64,000 nt of DNA from Mytilus californianus (taxonomy: Eukaryota > Mollusca > Bivalvia > Mytilida > Mytilidae). Each line of letters begins with the position of its first letter. Positions within the stretch are counted from its first letter, which is position 1. The notes under the pieces are model-generated. The model saw only the letters and a list, made by a program, of their open reading frames with translations, was not told where the DNA came from and made no database searches. This document shows, piece by piece, positions 1 through 12,145 of the stretch. The translations under genes and the position numbers were made by a program. The stretch spans positions 72,974,339-73,038,338 of the forward strand of contig NW_026262734.1 in NCBI RefSeq assembly GCF_021869535.1. The letters are read 5' to 3'.

Positions 1-141
1 ATCCAGAACTTTTTATATGGGGGCCCACTGACTGCCATAAGAGGGAGCCCGCTACAGTCATGATTCAGTGATTCCCTATATAATCAACCAATTTTATCCC
101 ACGAAAAGGGGGCCAGCCCCCCCCCCCTAGATTCGCCTATG
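1..141. repeat. Short interspersed repeat F (cut by the window edge)
   Basis: It shares 'TTCAGTGATTCCCTATATAA', 'TCAACCAA' and a G/C-run with the complete copy at 41158-41286. There the ends are CAGTGGCGG and CCGCCTCTG, near-inverted. The left end is missing here. Confidence 0.65.
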
Positions 142-145
142 GTCG

Positions 146-1006
146 AATTCAGATCTCACCAGTTGCTATAATTATGTTTCTTGTAAAATCAAGCAGTAGT
201 TCTCATCCTACACTTTATTGTAATGTCGTTAATAGAACTAAAACACTCAAAATTATATGTTAAACTCGAGATTTTTTTAAAATCATTTAAAAACAATACA
301 AAAGAGGATGCAAAAGTAATTGATATTCTGGCGATATTAGATACTTAAAGCCAGTTTCTGTTTTCTCTTTTTATATTTAAAAAAGAACAAGGCTGTGAAA
401 ACTACATTTTTATACAAACATAAAAATAAGGAGATGAGGTATGATTGCCAATGAGAAAACTATCCACCAAAGTTTAAATGAAGTGGATGTAAGCAATTAT
501 AGGTAACCGTACGGCCTTCACAATGAGAAAAACACATACCGTATAGTCGGCTATAAAAAAAGGATTAACAAGTAAGCACATTTGTAAATCTGTAAAAATT
601 TATATCTGACATAAACCTACACTTGTCGCTTATCTTCTTGGTTTCCTCCAAACTTTTTTGGATTTATACGAATGAAAAAAAAACCAAGTATAATTGCTTA
701 TTTTTTCTTATCCTGAAATATGTTTTGCAAGGAACAATCCCAAGACAAGGGATCCAACCATTCGATGCTCCTTCCGTCTGTGTGCTTCTGTTATACAAAA
801 TTTTACCCTGCAATCTATAAAACATCTAAACTTATTATATCCTTTTGGTATGGGGATTTTATTTTTACCTAACCGCAAATGGGTCATTTCTTAAAATCTA
901 AAATATTCTATGTCTATTTAACAACTCATTTATTTTTTTCCAACAGATATTCCACAATTACAAATATGTTGAAAAACTAATTAAGGCAGAGGGAATATGA
1001 TAATAT
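146..1006. repeat. Mostly unannotated; contains repeat C copy at about 424-570
   Basis: 424-570 carries the 'GGTATGATTGCCAATGAGA' start, 'AAGCAATTATAGGTAACCG' and 'TACGGCCTTCA' blocks of repeat C. The rest is AT-rich. Overlapping small frames at 623-894 have no recognisable domain. Confidence 0.55.
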
Positions 1007-1137
1007 GATATTATTACGTGACTATTTCTGTTATTGGTCCGATGCTTGTTGTATTGGCCTGAGGCGAGGTCGGAGGCCCATGCAACTGGCCAAGGACCAA
1101 TAACAAGACCAATACAGAAATAGTCACGTAATGATAT
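1007..1137. repeat. Fold-back (MITE-like) element, 131 bp
   Basis: The left arm GATATTATTACGTGACTATT and the right arm, whose reverse complement is GATATCATTACGTGACTATT, are inverted copies that extend through TTCTGT and ATTGGTC. The centre holds a smaller GGCCT...AGGCC hairpin. No coding content. Confidence 0.75.
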
Positions 1138-2089
1138 CTTTATTAATTAACTACCGTGTTTACATGGTTTTTTGTGTTTTATTTCATTTCACAAGAGTTT
1201 AACATTTTTTTACCTTAAAATGGAACTATCTAAATCTGAGTTTCCTTTTATAAGCTGCAATGTCAAATAATATGGTGCTGTTTCGAGTTGGTCTACATTT
1301 TTAATGATTTGTTCACCCTTTTCAGTCACTATAAAGTGTTACAATTCATATTTATGCAACACAAAAATAGTAATTGGAAAGGTGCTGCCATTACATGAGA
1401 GATGAAGAAACAAAAGGATGAAATAAAACTTGGAATCGAATATGATTGACAATAAGACAACTATCCATAGACCAATTGAGCAAAGAACAAAGACTTGAAC
1501 AATTACAGGTCACCCTTCAACAATTCATATGCCTGGATCGAGTTGAAAAATAAATGGCACCTTGGTATATATGCAAATATAAAATCGTCCAGTGTTTTGT
1601 GTTGAATAATTGATTCTTTTAACAGTATGATTTACTCTTTATGATTGGTGTGGTAATTGTCAAAATAGAGATCGATAATAACAGAGATTAAATTTAGTGT
1701 TTATATCCTATACAAAGTGGCATTCTCTTCTGATTAGTAAGGATCAGCCAATGATGTGTTTCTTCGGTGGAAACAGAATTTTGGTAAGGAAAAAAGTATT
1801 TTACAACGGACATTAATATTGATATATAAACACATGATTTCTCTTGGTATATCTATTTAAAAACTAACAAAGAGGCTACAAAATTACATTCTTTTAACTG
1901 AACGGCGAGATAGCCAAGTTATGATATCGCGACTACGATCTTTTTATGCTTGTTCAATTCCTGATTTTCATTGTGAACATCATCTACAAAACACTAATAC
2001 TAATAATCTTACAGCTTTCACATGTTTTGTCGTTCATGGTCTAACATCACATCTATATTTGACACTATACAATTATGGCCCGCTGAAAA
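1138..2089. other. No gene seen
   Basis: AT-rich. A degenerate repeat C trace (TATGATTGACAATAAGACAA...CTATCCATAG) lies at about 1435-1530. Nothing else is recognisable. Confidence 0.4.
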
Positions 2090-2187
2090 GGTGAATATCC
2101 AAAATTGTCGACCCTAAAAGGTTTTTTCCCTGAGGGAGCATCCCGAAGTGAAATAACTTTTTTGGGTGACAATTTGGGATATTCATC
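2090..2187. repeat. Fold-back element
   Basis: The arm GGTGAATATCCAAAATTGTC (2090-2109) pairs with GACAATTTGGGATATTCATC (2168-2187), around a loop with CCCTGAGGGAG. It is a short inverted repeat, probably a MITE remnant. Confidence 0.6.
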
Positions 2188-2564
2188 GATTCTTAGAGGC
2201 CAAAATTGTTTTATTATACCGAACTATTTAAACAGTGGAAGGATCTTTTGAACCATTTAAAAAATATTGCCTTACGGTAACAAAAGATTGTCAAAACACT
2301 TACGTAAGAAAATGACTTTGTGTCTAAAAATTTCTGGTAATGTACAACAAAGGTAGACTCTTTCTGTAAAATATTGATGGCCCTGAAAATGACCGTTTAC
2401 GAGAGATATCATTGACATTAGACGAATTTCCAGTCCTTGTTTGATCTTGTTTCTTCGTTACTTGATGGGCTTCGTAACTGGCCGTTTAAGTATAATTTAC
2501 AGGCGTCAATGACGCCATTTTTTTATGGGAGATAACTCTTGTAAAAACCAAGGAGCTGAAAAGG

Positions 2565-2582
2565 TTATTCACCGGTGAATAA
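2565..2582. repeat. Perfect 18-bp palindrome
   Basis: TTATTCACCGGTGAATAA is its own reverse complement. A further GGTTATTCACC follows at 2586-2596. It shares the GGTGAAT core with the fold-back element at 2090-2187. Confidence 0.7.
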
Positions 2583-3075
2583 TAGGGTTATTCACCACTG
2601 AGTGTCAATTTTTAGGGTTTATTCGTCCTTCCTTGCATTTAAATGAAAATTAACTTTATTATTCCATGTCACGTGATAATGTATTAACCAATATAATTGT
2701 TTATAATATATGTAAGGTATTATAAAAAAAATTCCCAATCCGCTACGCGTCGTACATTTACTATACTTTAACCTTAAGGGCAATAACTCCCATGAAGAGT
2801 CTTTGGACAGTTGTTGTCAAAATAGGCAGTATAGTTAAATCTTAATATCTAAAAGTCGGATTATCGTTTTCTAGATAATATGCGAAAAAACTAAGTTCAT
2901 AAAAATAAACATTACAGAATAATGACTCTAATATTAAGGGAAACGTCTGACAATTAAGTTGGATTAACAGTTGCTCTGTACATTTGACTTTCAAAGCATG
3001 TGTTGTCCCTGTCAAATTGTAGCTAAGACGCCTATCAATCATCTGTTCTTCAGTTTTCAAGGGGAGAGCGATTGG

Positions 3076-3077
<2 letters not shown>

Positions 3078-3107
<30 letters not shown>
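3078..3107. repeat. G30 homopolymer
   Basis: About thirty consecutive G on the plus strand. It creates glycine and proline runs in spurious frames on both strands. Length may be inexact in an assembly. Confidence 0.9.
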
Positions 3108-3108
<1 letters not shown>

Positions 3109-3189
3109 GTCACTCAGAAGGAAAAACAAATGTTTTTTTTCTATTTGAAAGTTATTGAAAAAAAAGCGTTTTTCAGCTGGTTTGTTCTA

Positions 3190-3650
3190 TTTTGTTGTGC
3201 TGTTACACCACAGTGCCGGGTTAAGGGAAGGGTTGTGCTCCCGCAACCCTGTTTAACCCCGCCTGCCAGGAGCCTCTAATTCATTGCTTGTCGTTTGTTG
3301 CTTACCCTTCCGGAGCACCTGAGATCACCCCAAGTTTTTGGCGGGGTTCGTGTTGCTCAGTCTTTAGTTTTCTATGTTGTGTTTTGTGTATTATTGTTTG
3401 TCTGTTGGTCTTTTTCTTTCTTCGCCATGGCGTTGTCGGTTTATTTTTCGACTTATGAGTTTGAATGTCTCTCTGGTATCTTTCGCCTCTCTTTTGCTGT
3501 AGACAATTTTTTTTTCGTTTATTTTTTTATGGCCTTTGGTTTTCGCGTTTGAACTGTTTTACATTTGTCATATCGGCATGTTTAAGGCTTGCTATGTGAT
3601 ATGGGTTTGACCATTGTTGAAGTCCGTACCAAATATTCTTATTTTTATAT
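3190..3650 (-). repeat. Composite interspersed repeat (families A and C)
   Basis: It contains 'TGTGCTGTTACACCACAGTG', 'TTCGTGTTGCTCAGTCTTTA' and 'GCCATGGCGTTGTCGG'. These are shared with 37590-37690, 45905-46030 and 47485-47700, and with the inverted copy at 53772-53965. The end (3540-3650) matches a reverse-oriented repeat C piece. The open frame 3295-3552 is part of the repeat, not a gene. Confidence 0.7.
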
Positions 3651-3938
3651 CGTTTTTGTTTTCTTAAACAAATACTCGTTCCTATATATTTCCTAAAAGA
3701 ATAGATTTGATTAAATTTGTTTACCGAAAAAATTGTTTAAGGAAGTCTATGAATTGTTTCTATATGAATTCTTTGCCATCTCATATCGTTGATCACTTTG
3801 CTGTTCCTTTTTAGCTACATCATAAAGTTTTAACAACATTTTAGCTTTCTCGTGGTATTGAAACATATTTCGTTCGCTTTAAAATCAGTGGCAGATATAT
3901 CCTAAAAAAATCAGTACGATTAAAAATAAATAATTACA

Positions 3939-4155
3939 TTACATGCATGTTCTTTGAAATCTGTAATTTTGATTGGCTGACTCGGCAACAATCGTGAGGC
4001 ACTCGCATATCAAATTGTATTTCCGTATAATTACATTACACCTGGGACATAATATGTTAATAGTATAATTAGTCCCAGATTACATGCATGTTTTATTTCA
4101 ATCCGCAATTGTGATTGGCTGTTAACAATCGCGAGGCACTCCAATATCATATTAG
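3939..4155. repeat. Diverged direct duplication (~78 bp units) around a small hairpin
   Basis: 3939-4016 and 4080-4155 share TTACATGCATGTT, 'GTGATTGGCTG'-like and 'AACAATCGYGAGGCACTC' strings. Between them CTGGGAC (4042-4048) pairs with GTCCCAG (4072-4078). Confidence 0.55.
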
Positions 4156-4159
4156 CTTC

Positions 4160-5103
4160 CGCGCTTCATACAAAATGTGCTTCGGTCAACGCTTTTACAC
4201 CCCAATAAAATGATAAAAGAAGCCTTCAATTCTTAAATAAATATATATCAACCAGGTAGAGTCTGTTGGTTCGTACAGGATGAAGAATTAGAAATTTGGT
4301 AAGGGTCCACAAATGGACCCCTCAAAAGTCGTTGCAAGAGTTCTGACGATGTGCAAGACACGGGGCATCAGATACAAGGTGCGTATTGCAATCGGACGTG
4401 GCATCTTATCTTGGCATGATATAGTCACGTAATTTTTGTTTATTGCAAACTTTGAATAAATATGCTTCAAGCAATAATAATGGCTCATATTGTGGATAGC
4501 TTAAGAAAAGCTAGCAAATTTTCATTTTCCCCTTACCTTGTATATCTATGCGACTTTTATAAACTAATTTGTAGAATAGCAAAACAGCTTATATGATAGA
4601 GTTGTGATAGAAAATACTTATCAGGAAAATGTGCAGTGAAATATATTTCAGTATAACTGAAAACTTTTGATAACTTAGTTAACAAGTTAAAACAATTTAT
4701 GTTCTGTATTTCTTGTATGGTTCTCATTGGGTGTTGTTACTTTGGTGCTGACCAATCACCAGCATGGGCGTGTTATTTTAATTTAACACTTGATTCTACA
4801 GAAATATCTAGAAAAAACTCTTTTTTCAAATGTAAACAATCGACTGACAAATCCACAAAAATAAAACTATGTAGCTAATTGCATCCAGTAGAGCAAAAAA
4901 GATGCATTGTGAAACTCTTAAAAAGATATTGTACTTTGTTGCTGATTGACTTTCGTATATATAGGCACCAGACTGGGTAATTCTAGACCAAACCCATTTG
5001 AAAATTCAAGTTATGTAGATAAAATACCGTTACAAAATGTAGCATCATTTAAAATTAAATATGACAAGGTTCTTTGTTAAACCCTGACTAGATAATGTGT
5101 ATA
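4160..5103. other. No gene seen
   Basis: AT-rich unique-looking sequence. The minus frame 4288-4488 has no domain signal. Confidence 0.4.
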
Positions 5104-5600
5104 TAGATATAAGAAGATGTGGTATGAGTGCCAATGAGACAACTCTCCATCCAAGTCACAATTTGTAAAAGTAAATCATTATAGATCAAAGTACGGTCTT
5201 CAACACGGAGCCTTGGCTCACATCGAACAGCAAGCTATAAAGGGCCCCAAACATGACTAGTGTAAAATCATTCAAACGGGAAAACCAACGGTCTAATTTA
5301 TATAAAAACGAGAAACGAGAAACACTTGTGAACCACATCAACAAACGACAACTACTGAACATCAGATTCCTGACTTAGGACAGGTGCAAACAAATGCAGC
5401 GGGTTTAAACGTTTTAATAGGTACCAACCTTCACCCTTATCTGAAACAATAGTGTAACATCACAACATAGAAGACACACTATAATATATCAATTGAAATG
5501 GCTTAACTCAATCAAAAGACATATTAACACAAGTGATTATACACTGAACGAATAAATTTGATCTATGATACAATGTAAATACAAAATCAATAAAATAAGG
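5104..5600 (+). repeat. Interspersed repeat C, long copy
   Basis: It begins 'GAAGATGTGGTATGAGTGCC' and runs through 'AGTACGGTCTTCAACACGGA', 'CCTGACTTAGGACAGGTGCA' and a purine-rich tail. 30571-30691 is a close partial copy of its first 120 bp. Shorter or more diverged copies lie at 424, 13760, 19602, 30305, 49580 and 61250, and inverted at 16570, 39990 and 41405. Confidence 0.7.
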
Positions 5601-5772
5601 GGCCAATAAGTAAAGGCAACAGTAGTATACCGCTGTGAGATGTTAAACAATTTTAAAAAAAACCCAACAATAACCTTGAACAAAAAGCCGCCAAATATAA
5701 TAATATACACAGGTAAATAAAGATAATTTTGTTGTAAGGTATACAGTTTAAATGGAAAACGGAAATTTGATC

Positions 5773-7106
5773 AAGTGATCTGTATATGACTAACCGATTT
5801 TGATATGACTGAGTAATGTGTATATGACTGAGTGATGTATATATAACTGTGTGATCTGTATATGACTAAGTGATCTTGATACGACTGAATGAACTGTAAA
5901 TTAATAAGTGATCTGTATATGACTGAGTGAAATTTGTATTGCTGTGTGATCTGTATATGACTGAGTGATGTGTATATGACTGTGTGATGTGTATATGGCT
6001 TAATGATGTGTATATGACTGAGTGATGTGTATATGACTGTGTGATGTGTATATGACTGTGTGATGTGTATATGGCTGGATGATGTGTATATGACTGAGTG
6101 ATATGTATTTGATCAAGTGATCTGTATATGACTAAGCGATCTTGATATGACTGAGTAATGTATATATGACTGAGTGATCTATTTTTGGCTGGGTGATGTG
6201 TAAATGACTGAGTGATCTGTTTATGATTGAATGAACTGTATATTATTGAGTGATATGTATATGACTGAGTGATACATGTACGTATATGACTGAGTGATCT
6301 GTATATGACTGAATGAACTGTATATTATTGAGTGATATGTATATGACTGAGGGATATGTATATCACTGAGTGATGTGTATATGACTGAGTGATGTGTATA
6401 TGATTGAGTGATATGTATATGACTGAGTGATCTGTATATGACTGAGTGATCTTGATATGACTGCGTTATCTGTATATGACTGAGTGATGTGTATATGACT
6501 GAGTGATATGTATATGACTGAGTGATGTGTATATGACTGAGTGATGTGTATATAACTGAGTGATGTGTATATGACTGAGTGATGTGTATATGACTGAGTG
6601 ATATCTATGTGACTGAGTGATCTGTATATGACTGAGTGATCTTGATATGACTGAGTCATCTGTGTATGACTGAATTATCTGTATTTGACTGAGTGATGTG
6701 TATATGACTCAGTGATGTTTATATGACTCAGTGATCTTGATATGACTGAGTGATGTGTATATGGCTGAGTGATGTGTATATGACTGAGTGATGTGTATTT
6801 AACTGAGTGATGTTTATATGACTGAGTGATCTTGATATGATTGAGATCTGTATATGACTGAATGATACGTATATGACTGAGTGGTTTGTATATGACTTAA
6901 TAAACCTTATATGACTGAGTGATATGTGTATGACTGAGTGGTGTGTATATGACTGAGTGAGGTGTATATGACTGAGTGATATGTATATGACTGAGTGATG
7001 TGCATATAACTGAATGATGTGTATTTGACTGAGCGATATTTATATGACTGAGTGATGTGTTTATAACTGAGTGATGTGTATATGACTGAGTAATCTTAAT
7101 ATAGTT
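5773..7106. repeat. 1.33-kb minisatellite, 18-bp unit
   Basis: About 74 tandem units of the consensus TGTATATGACTGAGTGAT. Variants include CTGTATATGACTGAGTGA and TTGATATGACTGAGTGAT. A secondary period is visible: blocks where 'GTGATCTTGATATGACTG' recurs after several units. The unit length is a multiple of three and lacks stops in one minus frame, so it produces meaningless frames at 6363-6659 and 6897-7130. Confidence 0.95.
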
Positions 7107-9544
7107 GAAAATAATCAGATTCCTCCACACGAAAACAAGGCTGTTATAAGTTATTTATACGGGTGTGCACGAGTGAATCATTTGCGATACCAACAACTAA
7201 TATTCTGGTTCACGAGGATTAATATTTATTCCGTTAATAAAATTGTTGGTACGGTACTTTAGATTTTCTTGCCTATCTTAAGGTTTTCTTTTTATTGAAT
7301 AAAAAAATAAAGAATAATCACAGTGATGCAAAGTAAAATCTGACCTTTGTTTTATGAATATTTTGTATCCATATACATGTTTTTTTCATAATTGGATATT
7401 TAAGAGTAATAAAAGCATAATATTCAAAGTACATTTCTAGTCGAGTCGAAAATCAATCAAAATATAAAATACACGTCATTCGAATATCTATTACATCACT
7501 ATCACAAAAATATTTACCAGTGGCTTTTAGTTCGTTCCTTGCTCCAAGACCATCATATCTAAGTGTCTGGTCTTTCTGGGACAAGCTACATCTTAGTCTC
7601 CATTCCTTCTGAAATGCACTTGTATTATTACCCATTATTTCCTTCTGAAATAAAAACCATTAGATACATGTACAGGTAGGTATTTATTTATACGAGCTAA
7701 TTATTCCGTTTGTCGAATTGTCCGCCCAGTTGACTGGAACATAAAATATTTATTATATTAATTAATGCCCGATGGTATAAAGTTACCCACAATATAGCAA
7801 ATAATTATTTAATAAGAGCCTAGCATGTCTGATCAATTGTGTACAATGTACTCTGATCAATACTTGAAAGGTTGATGTAAGTTTACAGGTAGCTGTAATA
7901 TTGACATTATAGAATTAAAGATGTTTTACGAAAAAAACGATCGCGATCAAAAAGATGAGTATTAGATGAACTTTGTTTCAGTTCATCTTATTTGTTTTAT
8001 GAAATTTCATTATATATCAATATACATTGTACCATTTGAAGTGAACTTAGTGGTCATAATTACCCGACGAGACTGATGTATCGACCGACCAGTACGTCGA
8101 AAAATAAAACACATTGAAATAAAACTAAAAGTTATAATGTTTAAAGTAATAAAAATTGGTTGTTGTGCAAGAAATCTTCTGGGTGGCTAAGTTATATGCC
8201 ATTTACTAAGTTAACCACATCTTCTTGTAAGACACTGGCAACCAATGCTGACCAACATCTGTCGCGACGCATATCATGAAAATACCAGAAAGTGTTCATT
8301 GACAAATATTTCTAAGTTCGTCATAAATTTATATATTAAACAAATAAAACATACATATTTAAAAAAGTTTTAACATAACTTTATTTTGGTGATTTAGAGT
8401 AGCTTCCCTTTGTCCAGTAATTTTAATTTGTATGTCCTCAACCTCAAAAAAATGAAAACTAATTTGTCTATTTGTTTTTGTAATATTTAAGGCCGGCCTG
8501 GAAGGTAGCATTACGATCATTATTTGTAGTTAGTTTAAAATATAACCTGCTAATTTTATTTGAAACAGGAAAGGTGCTGATTCAAACGCAATATACATTT
8601 AAAAAAAATTATCTTTCAATTTTTCTTTTAAATTTCATAATCGCACCCTTGCCCTATCGGGTATGACGAATTATGACACGTTGATTTACCCATTCATGCA
8701 CCCCTTTCTCACTCAGCTAAATCTTAACACAACAAAATATACAAAATAGTCAGCATGACATTACTGTTCAGAAGTCTAGGGAAAAAAAATAGATCCAAAA
8801 TATATGGTGGTGGTACAAATGTGCATTCATGATAAGCATTTTGATGTATTGCCAACTGATTAGCATGGCGATTCACATGTGTAGTAGAAATTGTTAAGAT
8901 GAACATATCAATTCTCAGCTTTGAATTCATAGTGGTAGGTTTGTAGGTGATCTTTTCACCAGTGTTAAAAGGATAATGGTCCTAGTACTGTAAAGTATGC
9001 CTCATCTGACATGGGGCTGATGTCCTCAGAGGATTATTTTAATATTGGTGAACCAACATAATTGTCAGATGATGTTTCTATATCAGTAATACTGAAACGT
9101 AATAAATATAAAACGCTACGGAAAGGTAGGAAAAACTTATACTTCAATAAGACTATATGGCAGAAAACGTGGGGATGATAAGACTATATGGCAGAAAACG
9201 TCAAACTGTTGGAGGTGCTTGGGGATGATTGGATATGCAACAGATGAGTTTCTCTGAATAGATACGACAATTTTTGATATCACAAGTATTTTTGACAGCT
9301 TATCAAATTAATCTTTCAAATTTTAAATCAAGAAATACAAACAAAAAATATTAAACAAAAAACTTTGGTAGATAAAGAATTCCGTGATCCTAAAAAACTG
9401 TCAAAGCAAACGGGACTGAACCTCGATCAGAAAAGATATATTGAATTCAGAGCTGAAAACTGTTTTTTTAAACATTTAAATAACCCTAATAAAATGTGTA
9501 CAGGAAAGGAAAATCAAATTCAAAATGGTTCTATTTGAAATATT
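7107..9544. other. No gene seen
   Basis: AT-rich. The only structure noticed is a small direct duplication of ATAAGACTATATGGCAGAAA plus ACGT at about 9147-9170 and 9178-9201. Short frames at 7453-7635 and 8724-8930 carry no recognisable domain. Confidence 0.4.
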
Positions 9545-9829
9545 AACAAATCTGCTAGAAGGTGATCCCTGCCAGACAGACATGAATACCTTGCAATCTT
9601 ACTATACACCAAATATAGTTGACCTATTGGTTACAGTATCTGAAAAACAAACCTCACCACGAAAACTGATTATGATGAAGACATTAATCTTTCAATCAGT
9701 TTAATTGAAGTCTGGAGCTGGCATGTCATTAACTGCTAGTAGTCCTTTGTTGATTTATGTATCATTGTCATTTTGCTTAGTTTCTTTTGTTACCTATTCT
9801 GACATCGGACTCGGACTTCTTTTAAACTG

Positions 9830-10200
9830 AGTTTTACTGTGCGTATTGCTGTGTGTTTGTTTATTCTGCATTGGCTAGAGGTATAGGGGGAGGTTTGAGA
9901 TCTCACAAAACATGTTTAACCCCGCCGCATTTTTGCGCCTGTCCCAAGTCAGGAGCCTCTGGCCTTTGTTAGTCTTGTATGTTTTTTTTAATTTTAGTTC
10001 ATTTATATGTTTTGGAGTTTAGTATGACGTCCATTTTCACTGAACTAGGACGCATTTTTATTTATGGGCCAGCTGAAGCCCGCCTCCGGGTGCGGGATTT
10101 TCTCGCTGTGTTGAAGACCCATTGGTGGCCTTGGCTGTTTTCTGCTCTTTATTCGGGTTGTTGTATCTTTGACATATTCCCCATTCCCGTTCTTAATTTT
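9830..10200 (+). repeat. Interspersed repeat B
   Basis: It runs from 'TTTTACTGTGCGTATTGCTG' through 'AACCCCGCCGCATTTTTGCG', 'CTGTCCCAAGTCAGGAGCCT' and 'GTGCGGGATTTTCTCGCTG' to 'ACATATTCCCCATTCCCGTT'. Inverted copies lie at 17445-17810 and 56863-57185, and a partial direct copy at 49390-49570. The frame 9979-10302 is internal to it. Confidence 0.75.
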
Positions 10201-10529
10201 ATTGAACAATATACCATGAAAATGAGATCAAGGTCAGATGAAACCTGCCAGACAGACATGAACACCTGGCAATTATTCCATACACTGGCCAAATATAGTT
10301 GACCTATTGATTATAGTATTTGATTAACAGACAAAGCCATGGAAACTTAACATTGACAAATGAAGCATGAGCATGAGGTCAAGATCAGATGAATCCTGTC
10401 AGTTGGACATGTACACCTTTCAATCATCCATACACCAAATACAGTAACTCTTGACCTATTGCTTAGTATCTGAGAAACAAACATCCCCATGAAAATTTAA
10501 CATTGACAATTTTACAAAATGTATGATAC

Positions 10530-11505
10530 ACTTTGTCACGGATAGATTCCGCTTTGAGAAAGTGCAATATAAATTTTGTAAAACTGTTCTTGGAATTAAA
10601 AAAACCTCATGTAATATAGCTGCAAAGGTTCCCACTTGACTCCTTTATAATAACTCAAGTTTTATTACAATTTTGTAGAATTAACTGTCAAGAAATATAC
10701 CCTCTTGTTAAAGAAGCTTTCAAAGTAAATAAGTCTATGTCTGAAGATGGAATATATACTTGGCATACTTTTGCAAAGCACATTTTTAAAGAATTTGATA
10801 TTGATGAAGAAGAATATGTTGATTTTGATAATCCTTTTAAACTAATAAAAAATTCACTTAAAAAAACTATTAAACTTATTGTTAAAGAAAAGTATGAAAA
10901 AATCACTCTTGAAAAACTTTCAAATATAGATAACAGTTCAAAACTTTACCTTTATAGTAAACTTAAAAATAAAATTTAACTGGAAAATTACTTGCACAAT
11001 CTAAACAATTTTAATAGTCGTCAACTTTTAACAAATTTCCGTATAAGTGACCATAACTTGGAAATTGAAATAGGTCGATGATATAAGAAAATTGAAAGAG
11101 AACATAGAGTGCGTAAAGTTTGTAAAAGTTTATATGATGAGGAACACTTTTCCGTCATTGCCAAATCAGCAGTAATATTAGAAATACCCTTATGTATGCA
11201 ATTAAAACCCATTATCCCAATTTTAACCAGTTTGACTCAAACTCTAAACTTAAAACTATTTTAGAACCTAATAAAGATATTTTGTCTAGTGTTGTGGGCT
11301 ATATAAAGCAATCCATGGAGTTGCGAAAATAAGGTCCACATTGGTCAATTATCTATATACTTATATATGTATATTATTAATAATAACTTTACTTGTTTCG
11401 AACTTTTTACATGTATTGTATGTTTTTTGTGTACATGACTTTTTGTCTATTATGTTTGCATTTTAACCCGTCAGGGTTTTACTTTTTGCAATAAAGATAT
11501 ATTAG
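10530..11505 (+). mobile_element. LINE 3' fragment, second copy of the same superfamily
   Basis: A frame at 10700-10979 holds 'SMSEDGIYTWHTF', matching the 'DSQGVYTWSTF' position in the 32-kb copy. After a stop, shifted frames still show 'NFRISDHNLEIEIGR' and 'DEEHF' up to about 11330. It ends with a TTTTGTCTATTATG...CAATAAAGATAT tail near 11500. It has split the surrounding repeat array: the array stops at about 10525 and resumes at 11508. It is truncated and non-functional. Confidence 0.7.
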
Positions 11506-12145
11506 TAATAAACCATGAAAATGAGGTCAAGGCCATTTGAATCCTGCCTTACAATTATTCTATACACCAAATTGTGTTGACCTATAATATAATATTGCTA
11601 ATAGTATCTGACAAATAGACCAAATCAGAAAAAAATCGACCAATGAACCAAGGTTTGATGAAACCTACCAGTCAGACATGTACACGTTATACAATCCTTC
11701 AATACACCAAATATAGACATATTGCTTATAGTATCTGAGATATGGACTTAACCACGAAAACTTAACCTTGGTCGCTAATCCATGAAATGAAGTCGAGGTC
11801 AGTTGAAGCCTGTCTGACGGACATGTAGACCTTCGAAGGAACCATATACCAAATATAGTAATCCTATTAAACAAAAAAGTCAAAATTTCAAATGACAAAA
11901 AAAACATATTTCTTTCAAGCAGTCGCTAAACCATGACAATGTGGTCAAGAACAATGTACATTAGATAGACGGATACTTCTTAACATAAAGCATCTGCATC
12001 GAAGGTATAAAGCATCCAGGTCTTCTACCTTCTGAAATATAAAGCTTTTTAACAAATAGTTCACGCCGTCGTCGCCGCCGCTGCCGCCGGATTGTAATCC
12101 CTATGTCTCGCATTCTGCAACTTTCGTCGTAAGCGAGGCAAACAT

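Larger units (their letters stand above)
9545..12145. repeat. Repeat array D, interrupted by repeat B and by a LINE
   Basis: Units of roughly 170 bp carry 'ATGAAAATGAGGTCAAGG', 'TGCCAGACAGACATG' and 'CACCAAATATAGTTGACCTA'. They occupy 9545-9720, 10203-10525 and 11508-12145. The array ends in a CGCCGTCGTCGCCGCCGCTG block and TGTCTCGCATTCTGCAAC. Repeat B fills 9830-10200 and the LINE 10530-11505. Other copies of D: 16905-17440, 19690-20130, 23540-24020, 41110-41950, 60290-60600. Confidence 0.7.

Noticed and set aside
2842-3279. Overlapping frames with poly-Pro and poly-Gly
   Set aside because: The homopolymer residues come from the G30 tract; no other protein signal.
5773-7106. CRISPR-like regular spacing
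   Set aside because: Units are contiguous with no unique spacers, and the window is eukaryotic.
6363-7130. Minus-strand frames of 98 and 77 codons rich in Ser-His-Ile-Tyr-Thr
   Set aside because: They are translations of the 18-bp minisatellite, which is open in that frame because its length is a multiple of three.
9979-10302. 107-codon plus frame
   Set aside because: Lies inside interspersed repeat B, copies of which occur at 17.4, 49.4 and 56.9 kb without a conserved frame.
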